Source of the DNA: Spirulina sp034932185
GTDB lineage: Bacteria; Cyanobacteriota; Cyanobacteriia; Cyanobacteriales; Spirulinaceae
Length of the DNA: 64,000 nt
Assembly: GCF_034932185.1 (NCBI RefSeq)
Contig: NZ_JAYGHW010000006.1
Coordinates: 1-64,000, forward strand
Reading direction: 5' to 3'
Shown one piece after another: positions 1-6,592 of the stretch. Position 1 is the stretch's first letter. Each line of letters begins with the position of its first letter. The position numbers and the translations under genes were made by a program. A model generated the notes under the pieces. That model searched no databases. It was not told the origin of the DNA and saw only the letters and a list, made by a program, of their open reading frames with translations.

Positions 1-159
1 GGCAGGGGCCGCCACCTGGATGGTGGGATGGGGGATGACTTTGCCCGCTGGCTCTGGGCGGAAGGCCACAGAGACAGCCTGCTGCCGACGCTTCGAGCGC
101 GGGCCACGGCGGGGGCGGGAAGTCTGAGGCGACGGCAGAGGATGGGCAACGGCGATCAT
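1..159 (-). CDS. N-terminal fragment of an unidentified basic, proline-rich protein
   Basis: An open frame runs from an ATG at 159 leftwards off the window edge (53 codons seen). The visible start, MIAVAHPLPSPQTSRPRRG, is rich in Pro, Arg and Lys and looks like a disordered or nucleic-acid-binding N-terminus. An AAGGG ribosome-binding site lies about 8 bases before the ATG, which supports the start. No domain can be recognised in the visible part, and I cannot assign a function. It is divergent from the GST gene on the other strand, so the 150 bases between them probably hold both promoters. Confidence 0.5.
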   Translation of the reverse strand, partial: MIAVAHPLPSPQTSRPRRGPRSKRRQQAVSVAFRPEPAGKVIPHPTIQVAAPA

Positions 160-311
160 AATCAATCCCTTTTAAGCTGAAAAACGAATGATTGCATTGT
201 AGTGCGCCCCTATCCTAACACTGGCTTTTGATCGATCAAAGTTTAATTTTTGGCGGGATAAATGGGGGATGATGGGCAAACCAGGTTTGAGGAGAAGGCG
301 ATCGCCTCCAA
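160..311. promoter_or_regulatory. Divergent intergenic region with a 14-bp palindrome
   Basis: This region separates the left-edge gene from the GST gene. It contains the perfect palindrome TTTGATCGATCAAA at 227-240, a possible operator, and a HIP1 site (GCGATCGC) just before the GST start. No clear -10/-35 pair can be fixed by eye. Confidence 0.3.
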
Positions 312-965
312 ATGTTTATGAAACTTTTACAATTCAGCACGTCCCACTATTGTCGCAAAATTCGCCTCATTCTCGGTTACAAACAATTGCACTATGAAGT
401 GGAAAATTTAACACCGGGGTTACATCTTTTGCGGATTAAGCCCCTGACGGGATTAACGACGATGCCGGTGCTCTGTCTGGATTCGGGGGAAAGCATTGGC
501 GATTCTACCGCGATTTGGCAATACCTAGAACAACAGTATCCTGAACCGCCTTTACTATTAGCTGATCCATTGCTCAACCGGCAAATCCTGCTTTTAGAAG
601 ATTGGCTCGATGAAAGTATTGGCATCGCCACCCGCTTTGTTTATTACGACTACCGCGCCGGAGCCGGTAAACATCTCGATACGTCTTGGTTGAGTCCGAT
701 TGTTGTGAATTTAGTCCGCCAACAATACAAAATTCAAGGGGCCGGGGTAGCATTAGCCCGCCAACGTTTGGCCCAAGCCTTGGAGATTCTCGCCCCCTGG
801 CAAGACTCTCCCTATTTGGTGGGCGATCGCCTCACCCTCGCCGATTGCACCGCTGCGGCATTACTCACGCCTTTACAGATGATTCCGGAATATCAGGATT
901 ATGGCTGGCTCTGGGAGCGGGTGCAAGCCGTCCATGGTGCTTGTGGTGAGCCATTTCCCCAGTAG
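312..965 (+). CDS. Glutathione S-transferase family protein
   Basis: A 217-residue protein with the two-domain GST plan. The N-terminal thioredoxin-fold half opens with MKLLQFSTSHYCRKIRLIL, where the Ser/Cys position is the usual catalytic site. It continues through the cis-Pro region (TTMPVL) and the ESIGDSTAIWQYLE glutathione-binding motif at about 60-75. The all-alpha C-terminal half carries the N-capping box LTLADCTAAA near 175. Such enzymes conjugate or reduce electrophiles and peroxides with glutathione in the cytosol; the substrate here is unknown. Translation could start at 312 or at the second ATG (318); GAGGAGAAGG lies upstream. The stop codon TAG is formed by the first bases of an interspersed repeat (962-1012), so the last residues may have been set by repeat insertion. 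Confidence 0.88.
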   Translation: MFMKLLQFSTSHYCRKIRLILGYKQLHYEVENLTPGLHLLRIKPLTGLTTMPVLCLDSGESIGDSTAIWQYLEQQYPEPPLLLADPLLNRQILLLEDWLDESIGIATRFVYYDYRAGAGKHLDTSWLSPIVVNLVRQQYKIQGAGVALARQRLAQALEILAPWQDSPYLVGDRLTLADCTAAALLTPLQMIPEYQDYGWLWERVQAVHGACGEPFPQ

Positions 966-1012
966 GGGCGTTGGCGTAAGCCTGCTGGAGGCACAAAAAT
1001 TTTTCGCCCTAC
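962..1012 (+). repeat. Interspersed palindromic repeat, family 1, long form (copy A)
   Basis: It begins GTAGGGGCG, continues with a 24-bp module (TTGGCGTAAG...GGAGGCAC) and ends AAAAATTTTTCGCCC. The same unit recurs at 18043-18091, 37941-37988 and 57669-57718. Shorter forms without the module occur at 48147-48170 and 52417-52440. This copy lies between convergent genes and supplies the GST stop codon. Confidence 0.85.
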
Positions 1013-1050
1013 CAAAAAAAGAAGGACAACCCGAACAGCGGGTTATCCTT
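1013..1050 (-). terminator. Rho-independent terminator of the PEP-CTERM gene
   Basis: AAGGACAACCCG (1022-1033) pairs with CGGGTTATCCTT (1039-1050) with one mismatch around a 5-nt loop. Read on the minus strand it is followed by a run of seven T (1014-1020). It lies 55 bases past the stop of the minus-strand gene. Confidence 0.7.
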
Positions 1051-1104
1051 ACACTCATTGCCAAGCGAAACTTTTCAAGGGAAATCTTGGATTAAGCCAA
1101 AAAT

Positions 1105-1719
1105 CTAGGCTTTGTTGTTGCGTTTTTTCATCCAAGCACCCGCACCGATTGCCAGACCTGCACCAATCATCGAGAAAGGTTCAGGGGTTCCTGTCGAGGG
1201 GGTTCCGGGCGTGGTAGCAGCGGCGATGGTCATGTGGGACAGATCTTTGCCGTTAGCGGTGCTGAACGTACCGCTGTTGATGGCTTCCGTCACGTTGTTG
1301 AAGTAGTAGGCGGAATATTCGTTACCCGCTTTCAAGCTGACTACGAACGGCCCAGTGAGGTTCAGACCGGATAAAGACCAGGAACCCGTGGATTTTTTGC
1401 CCGCAGAAAGTGGGTTGTTTCCTTCGTCAGATTTACCAACAACAGACCATTCAAAGGCACTGGTGTCAAAGCCGGAGAAGAGGGAGCCGGATTGGAGACC
1501 GGAAAGCAGGGTTCCTTTGTCGCCCACATCGTTGCCAGATGCGGTGACGCAAGCGGCGTATTCCAGCAGACCCACACCACCAGCGGCGCAGTCGGTGCTA
1601 GCAGAACCACCACCACCACCGCCACTATTGCCCTGAGCAATTGCATCACCAGCACCAAAACTAACAGCGGTAGCAGCGATTAAAGTAGAAGCGACTAAAG
1701 TAGAGAATAAGCCTTTCAT
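1105..1719 (-). CDS. PEP-CTERM sorting domain-containing secreted protein
   Basis: A 204-residue secreted protein. The N-terminus MKGLFSTLVASTLIAATAVS is a Sec signal peptide ending near AIAQ. A Gly-rich stretch (about 30-42) follows, then a globular part of unknown fold containing two Cys residues. The C-terminus has the PEP-CTERM tripartite tail: TPEP, a hydrophobic helix (FSMIGAGLAIGAGAWM) and a basic end (KKRNNKA). Such tails are cut by exosortases and mark surface or exopolysaccharide-associated proteins. I start at 1719, because GGGAGGG sits 5 bases before that ATG; a frame-open ATG five codons upstream lacks this. The HpsJ-like gene at 23283 fits a cyanoexosortase system, although no exosortase is in the window. 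The function of the mature part is unknown. Confidence 0.85.
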   Translation of the reverse strand: MKGLFSTLVASTLIAATAVSFGAGDAIAQGNSGGGGGGSASTDCAAGGVGLLEYAACVTASGNDVGDKGTLLSGLQSGSLFSGFDTSAFEWSVVGKSDEGNNPLSAGKKSTGSWSLSGLNLTGPFVVSLKAGNEYSAYYFNNVTEAINSGTFSTANGKDLSHMTIAAATTPGTPSTGTPEPFSMIGAGLAIGAGAWMKKRNNKA

Positions 1720-1734
1720 GGTACACCCTCCCAC

Positions 1735-2238
1735 GAGTGATTAAGAACGTTTGTTGAGATTGCAGTGTTTAGTAGCTTTCCCCCACCGCTCTTTCAGAAT
1801 AACCTGAATCCCTTAACCATTCAATAAAGTTTCCGTGAAGATACGCCAAAATTCTGTAAAGAAGCTGCGAATATTCCGTCATTTACCGGAGGCGATCGCC
1901 GCAGGATCCTCTTTTGCTGAGGAGGCGATCCCCCTAAACCCGTTTGGGGTCAGCCTTTTGCCCTAGGGATACCTCTCCCTCTGCCGGAGGAACATCCCCC
2001 GCTCTCGGTGGGGAATGCTCCTCTCAAATCAGCAACTTTTACCCTTAGGAAAAAATTTTTTTAATCTCTGAGGAAAAAAATTTTTTTAATTGCTTAAAAA
2101 ATCAAACCTCTATCCCCAAAGCACCGTATTATTACGGATATTCAGGGGAGCGGGAGCAGCATACCCAAAAATACTTAAGTGTTTTTACGCAAATTATGGC
2201 AGTAGCCCAGGGGATTAGTTATATCCCCCGCATAAAAT
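1735..2238. other. 500-bp intergenic region with tandem AT-box and hairpins
   Basis: No gene is seen. It holds the promoter side of the PEP-CTERM gene (right of 1719) and the 3' side of the MidA gene. Notable are two near-identical units of AGGAAAAAA-TTTTTTTAAT (2047-2065 and 2071-2091). There are also several small GC hairpins at about 1900-2020, and a self-complementary AAAAATACTTAAGTGTTTTT at 2167-2186 that could end transcription from either side. Confidence 0.4.
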
Positions 2239-3366
2239 TCAGTTGGCTCTATCCATTACGCATCGTAATGGGGTCGCCACTTGCCCATCGGTCAGGCCCC
2301 GCTGCTGAACCAAAACCCCAAACCCCCCTAGGCCGGTGGGGTCAATCAGGCCATGGAGATGGCTGCGCCGTTGGAGGAGTTGATTTAAGGGGATATTGCC
2401 TTGGGAAAGGGCCGCAAGGCGATCGCCTAACCCCAAGGCCATTAAAAATAATCCCTGTTTCGTTATCCCCACTGTTTGCAAGCCGTACTGTTCCCCCCAA
2501 TGGGTGAGGGCGGTGAAATTGACATGGGCGGTAATATCCTGCTGGCCCAGATTTACATAGGGATTGTTGTGGTGGCGGTGCTGGAAATAGCATTGCAGCG
2601 TTCCCTCATACCGTTGGGGGTGGTAGTAGCGATCGCCCTCATAGCCATAATCAATCGTGAGCAAATACCCCTGCTTCAGCTTCCGGGCCACGGTTTGCAA
2701 CCAATCCAGGGCGGCTAAATTCACCTCGGTGCGGTAGCCCGACCGGTAGGTGGGGCCAGGGAGCGGAATCCCCAAGGTTTGGAAATAGGCCGCGATTTCT
2801 GGGGTGGACAGGGGGCCAAGGCGTTCCTGAATGCCTGTAGGAGTGACATCGAGATAAACCTCTTGCAATTGCTGATCTTGACTTACCACCAAATGCACCG
2901 GGAAAGCATCCACCAATTCATTGGAAAAACAGCAACCGATCAGGGATTGATCGGGGATTTCCCCCCAATCCTGCCAAGTGACCGGATGCCCCCCCAGCTT
3001 TTCCCCTTGGCTTTGGCGCTTTTGGGGGGATTTTTCCACAATGATGTAGCGGATCGCCTTGTAGCATTGCGGATCAGTTTCTGCCATGGCCGCCAAACAA
3101 TCCCGCGCCGTCTCCCCCTCCCCGGCCCCCATTTCCAAAAGGGTAAATTCCGAGGGACAGCCCAAAATTTGCCACATCTGGCAAAACTGCACGGCTAATA
3201 ACTCGCCAAAATCGCGATCGCCTGTGGCGGAGGTGAAAAAATCCCCCTGAAAACCAATGGGCTGGCGGTTGTAGTACCCCAGTTCAGGGTGATAAAGCAC
3301 CGTTTCCATGAAGTCGGCAAACGTCAGGGGGGAGGCGGCGGTCAGGATTTGCAGCAGATCCATCAC
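2239..3366 (-). CDS. Class I SAM-dependent methyltransferase, MidA / NDUFAF7 family
   Basis: A 375-residue protein of the COG1565 family. Features are the N-terminal LTFADFMETVLYHPELGYY segment characteristic of the family, then FFTSATGDRDFGELLA, and the SAM-binding glycine loop LLEMGAGEGETARD at about 77-90. SNELVDAFPVH near 150 is the other conserved family block. In mitochondria NDUFAF7 methylates an arginine of a complex I subunit; the bacterial substrate is not established and may relate to NDH-1. It is immediately followed upstream on the same strand by the porin gene (stop of the porin at 3367 abuts this start), so the two may be co-transcribed. Either of two consecutive ATG codons may start it. 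Confidence 0.88.
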   Translation of the reverse strand: MMDLLQILTAASPLTFADFMETVLYHPELGYYNRQPIGFQGDFFTSATGDRDFGELLAVQFCQMWQILGCPSEFTLLEMGAGEGETARDCLAAMAETDPQCYKAIRYIIVEKSPQKRQSQGEKLGGHPVTWQDWGEIPDQSLIGCCFSNELVDAFPVHLVVSQDQQLQEVYLDVTPTGIQERLGPLSTPEIAAYFQTLGIPLPGPTYRSGYRTEVNLAALDWLQTVARKLKQGYLLTIDYGYEGDRYYHPQRYEGTLQCYFQHRHHNNPYVNLGQQDITAHVNFTALTHWGEQYGLQTVGITKQGLFLMALGLGDRLAALSQGNIPLNQLLQRRSHLHGLIDPTGLGGFGVLVQQRGLTDGQVATPLRCVMDRAN

Positions 3367-5070
3367 TTAAAACTGGAATTGAGTTTGCAAGGACAGAATA
3401 AACACATCATCATTGCCCCCGTTTTGGTTCACTGCCGGGAGCCAGATAATCCCAGGGGTGAGGGCGATGCGATCGCTCATTTGATAGCGATAGGCTGCTT
3501 CAATATGCCACACCGGATCGGTATCGAGTAAATTAACCCGTCCCCCTTGGGCCCGCAAACTCCGCAACGTCGGCTCACTACCCAACACCACCATCCCTAA
3601 ATTCCCCGCGCCCCCCAAATCCGGGAACGCGAGGGTAAGGGCATAGTTCCAAATTTCCCCATCGCCTACCTCTAATAACCGCGCCTTCGTCACCCCCACC
3701 CAACCGGAAAGGGCGAGGCCATCACTGGGTTGCACCATGGCCGTTAACCCGTAGGAATTGCTCACCACCGGCCGGTTAAATAAGGAATCACCAAAGGGAC
3801 GGCTACTATTCGCGTTCAGGGCGAGGGGGATCAAATTCGCGCTAAAGGATCCCGTCGCTGTGCCACTGCCCCCGAACCGAAAACGGTTGGCGGTGCTGTA
3901 GCCGTGGACATAGGTTAAACCCAATTGAGCTTGGTCATTGCCCACCACCGCCTGAGCCAATAGGGAATAATCGGCGTTAAACAGCCCTCGATTCGGCGTT
4001 GCCGCTTGGTTGGCCAAATAGCCCAGATCAAACCGGAGGCTTTCGCCGATGTGATGGGTAATCCCCAGCCCCGCGCCATCGCCACCAAGGCCATAGATGG
4101 GATTGCGCTGGCCAAATCGGGAGAGCGCCCCGCTGCCCCCCTCCTGATCCTCTAAATAGGGGTTGAGGGTGTCGGCATAGTGGAAATGGGAACCGCCAGC
4201 CCCGAAGAGGGTGAGTTCTGTCGCATCCCCTAGGGGATGGGTATAACTGAGGAGATCAAGGACGACATTATTGGTATTGCGCTGCACCGTGGAGGTATCC
4301 ATGGCTAGACGGCCATCATTACTAAATAAGAGGTTGGCGGCATTGGCCCCGCCGGTATTGCCCTGATCCGCCAACATCGGCAGGGCATTACTGCCCATTA
4401 ACCGGGTACGGAGGCGATCGCGCCCCGTAAAACTGGTGTTGAATTCCAACCTGGTGCGGTATTGAAAAATTGGCTCAGTGGGAATCCGGGCCCCATTGCG
4501 GGTAATGCCAGTAATCGCCTCGCCCCCTAGATTGCTATTGAGGGCAAAAATCGCCTCCCCTTGCAGTTTCGTCGTTGTCGAAAACTGACTGGCTTCTAGT
4601 TCCGCCACCCGTGCCGTCATGGCATCAATGCGCCCCCGCAACACGGCTAAATCTCCATTAAATTCCCGGATCAGCCGCTCAATTACGGCCAAATCTTCTG
4701 CGGTTGCGGTATCCCCTTGGCCCACTAATAGCCCTTCAATCCCCTGAAGGCAAGCATTCAAAGCCGCCGCAAATTCATAACGGCTCAAGGCGCGATTCCC
4801 CCGAAATGTGCCATCGGGATAGCCTTTTAAGCAGTCGTAGCGATCGCTCAAATCCCGCAATGCCCCATAGGCCCAATCCCCTGGGGATACATCCCGCAAC
4901 TGCGCCGCCCCTTGGCTCCAAGCGGGGGCGATCCCTACCATCAATGTTAGTAACGTGAGAAGTGAGAAGTGAGAAGTGAGAAGTGAGAAGTGGAAGATTT
5001 TCTCTCTCCTCTCTGCTCTATCCTCTTTTCTCTTCCCCCAAAGGGGTAGCTGTGCTAATTGCTTCAACAT
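3367..5070 (-). CDS. SLH domain / OprB-type outer-membrane porin (cyanobacterial iron-uptake porin family)
   Basis: A 567-residue outer-membrane protein. The order is: leader (1-52, ending PAWSQ), one SLH domain (LRDVSPGDWAYGALRDL to about 115) that anchors to peptidoglycan-linked polymer, a coiled coil (about 120-165, VLRGRIDAMTARVAELEAS), and a C-terminal OprB-like beta-barrel ending in QTQFQF with the terminal aromatic typical of barrels. Family members passively admit small solutes and inorganic ions, including iron. The leader is odd: residues about 27-42 (HFSLLTSHFSLLT) are encoded by a tandem array of the heptamer GTGAGAA (plus-strand reading), so a change of one unit would shift the frame. 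The assigned start lies upstream of the array. Confidence 0.88.
   Translation of the reverse strand: MLKQLAQLPLWGKRKEDRAERREKIFHFSLLTSHFSLLTLLTLMVGIAPAWSQGAAQLRDVSPGDWAYGALRDLSDRYDCLKGYPDGTFRGNRALSRYEFAAALNACLQGIEGLLVGQGDTATAEDLAVIERLIREFNGDLAVLRGRIDAMTARVAELEASQFSTTTKLQGEAIFALNSNLGGEAITGITRNGARIPTEPIFQYRTRLEFNTSFTGRDRLRTRLMGSNALPMLADQGNTGGANAANLLFSNDGRLAMDTSTVQRNTNNVVLDLLSYTHPLGDATELTLFGAGGSHFHYADTLNPYLEDQEGGSGALSRFGQRNPIYGLGGDGAGLGITHHIGESLRFDLGYLANQAATPNRGLFNADYSLLAQAVVGNDQAQLGLTYVHGYSTANRFRFGGSGTATGSFSANLIPLALNANSSRPFGDSLFNRPVVSNSYGLTAMVQPSDGLALSGWVGVTKARLLEVGDGEIWNYALTLAFPDLGGAGNLGMVVLGSEPTLRSLRAQGGRVNLLDTDPVWHIEAAYRYQMSDRIALTPGIIWLPAVNQNGGNDDVFILSLQTQFQF
4955..4993. repeat. Heptanucleotide tandem array GTGAGAA x5 inside a coding leader
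   Basis: Five perfect copies of GTGAGAA plus a partial GTGG follow each other without spacer. The array resembles the short tandemly repeated heptamers known from cyanobacteria. It encodes the repeated peptide HFSLLTS in the porin signal region on the minus strand. Confidence 0.9.
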
Positions 5071-5148
5071 CGCTCACACCAAGTAAATGATGGTCAATAT
5101 TAAAGCATTGGAGGAAGGGGGAATAGGGAGTAGGCAATATTTCCCCAC

Positions 5149-5200
5149 AGGCGGCAGAGTCGCCTAGGGTGCATCCCATGGCAGAGCCATGGGACGAGGA
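5149..5200. repeat. Interspersed double-hairpin repeat, family 2 (copy 1)
   Basis: Two adjacent hairpins sharing the AGA loop: GGCGGC-AGA-GTCGCC, then CCCATGG-CAGAG-CCATGGG, followed by ACGAGG. The same arrangement recurs at 37867-37914 and 48021-48071. It lies between the end of cobB and the start of the porin gene. Confidence 0.75.
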
Positions 5201-5207
5201 GGCAAAA

Positions 5208-5246
5208 CCCCCTTTTTAAGGGGGTTGGCGAAGCCGGGGGGGATCC
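5208..5246. repeat. Interspersed hairpin repeat, family 3 (copy 1), supplies cobB stop
   Basis: CCCCCTTTTTAAGGGGG followed by TTGGCGAAGCCGGGGGG and GATCCC. A second copy with the same core and a GGGGGATC tail is at 57726-57757. The TAA inside the core is the stop codon of cobB on the minus strand, and the preceding codons give the C-terminal RLRQPP. Confidence 0.75.
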
Positions 5247-6592
5247 CACTCCCTACAATTCTCCACAAATCGCTTCGCGATCTCCCCCCCTGCTCCCCAG
5301 TGGAGATGGAGATAGGAGCCGTGAATGTGAGTATTGCTCCAGCCTTCTGGGTAGGGGGGGGTTTGGGTGGATAGGCCTTTGAGGGTAAAGAGATTGGGGG
5401 ATTGGGGGGCGAGCCATTGGGAGCGGTGGAATTCATGGCCCCAAATTTGGGCTTGGGCGGGTAAAAGGGGGGTGGATTGTCGGGCCGTGGCTTGGCGATA
5501 ACCGAGGGTGAGCTTGCCCCCCATTTGGGTTTTACCAGGGATCGCCCCCACCATCGGCCAACTTTGCCCTTCAAAATCGACCAATTCCTCACATAAATAC
5601 ATGAATCCCCCACATTCCCCATAGGTGGGCATCCCTTGGGCCATGGCCCCCCGTACCGCCTCCCGAGCAAGATGATTAGCCGCCAACTCCGCCCCAAACA
5701 ATTCTGGAAATCCGCCGCCAAAATACAAGCCCTGCACATTTGCAGGGAAGGGATCGGCGCAGGGACTCCAAAACCGCAACTCAGCCCCCGCAGCTTTGAG
5801 GGCATCGAGATTATCTTCGTAGTAGAAGTTAAAGGCGCGATCGCGGGCGACAGCAATTGTCACCCTGGGGGATTTTACGAGGATCGCGGGGGCTTCTTCT
5901 GGGGTAATTGGTTCCGGCTCAATCAACGGTAACAGCCTTGGCCAATCAAAATCCGCCACCAATGCCGCCAACCGTTCACAGAGTTGGGGCAATTGGGGTA
6001 ATTCATCGGTAGGGACTAGCCCTAAATGGCGATCGGGGAGAGTTATAGCCTGCTCCCGCCGCAATACTCCTAGGATGGGAATCCCTAAGGGATCAAGGGC
6101 AGCGGTGAGCAATTCTAAATGGCGATCGCTCCCCACCCGATTTAAAATCACCCCCGCCAGATTTAAGCGGGGATCTAAACCCCGATAGCCATAGACCAAC
6201 GCCGCCACCGAACCCGACAAGCTTTTACAATCCACCACCAACACGACCGGCACATTCAACAACCGGGCCAGGTGGGCCGTACTGCCATAATCCCCCTGGC
6301 CCTGCCATATCACCCCATCAAACAGCCCCATCACCCCCTCAATGATTACCCCTGCCATTCCTTGCTGATGGCGATTAAAACAGGCTTTTACCCCCGATTC
6401 TGACATTAAGAGGGGATCTAAATTACGACAGGGGCGGCCCGTGATATGGCGGTGAAACATCGGGTCGATGTAATCCGGGCCCACCTTGAAGGATTGCAAC
6501 CGTAGCCCTCGGTGGTGGAGATAGCTGAGGAGGGCGAGGGTGATCGTCGTTTTGCCCGCATTGCTGCGATCGCCCGCAATGATCACCGTCAT
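5216..6592 (-). CDS. cobB: Cobyrinate a,c-diamide synthase (CobB/CbiA)
   Basis: A 458-residue enzyme that amidates the a and c side chains of cobyrinic acid using ATP and glutamine, in corrinoid synthesis. The N-terminal dethiobiotin-synthetase-like domain has the P-loop GDRSNAGKTTITLALL at 6-21. KVGPDYIDPMFH follows near 37 and is typical of CobB. The C-terminal class I glutamine amidotransferase domain has its nucleophile in the block GECGGFMYL near 328-336, and the partner His lies in HGSYLHLHW near the end. The start ATG overlaps the stop of the UPF0182 gene by 4 bases (ATGA), so translation is probably coupled. cobO, which acts later in the same pathway, is 51 kb away at 57765. The last few residues come from a repeat insertion. 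Confidence 0.93.
   Translation of the reverse strand: MTVIIAGDRSNAGKTTITLALLSYLHHRGLRLQSFKVGPDYIDPMFHRHITGRPCRNLDPLLMSESGVKACFNRHQQGMAGVIIEGVMGLFDGVIWQGQGDYGSTAHLARLLNVPVVLVVDCKSLSGSVAALVYGYRGLDPRLNLAGVILNRVGSDRHLELLTAALDPLGIPILGVLRREQAITLPDRHLGLVPTDELPQLPQLCERLAALVADFDWPRLLPLIEPEPITPEEAPAILVKSPRVTIAVARDRAFNFYYEDNLDALKAAGAELRFWSPCADPFPANVQGLYFGGGFPELFGAELAANHLAREAVRGAMAQGMPTYGECGGFMYLCEELVDFEGQSWPMVGAIPGKTQMGGKLTLGYRQATARQSTPLLPAQAQIWGHEFHRSQWLAPQSPNLFTLKGLSTQTPPYPEGWSNTHIHGSYLHLHWGAGGEIAKRFVENCREWDPPRLRQPP

Noticed and set aside
5164..5856. Minus-strand frame of 230 codons overlapping cobB
   Set aside because: It is a Pro-rich shadow of cobB in another frame; the cobB frame carries all family motifs.
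5216..6592. Cobalamin riboswitch near cobB or cobO
   Set aside because: No riboswitch-type leader is present; cobB overlaps the upstream gene and cobO overlaps DUF2993.
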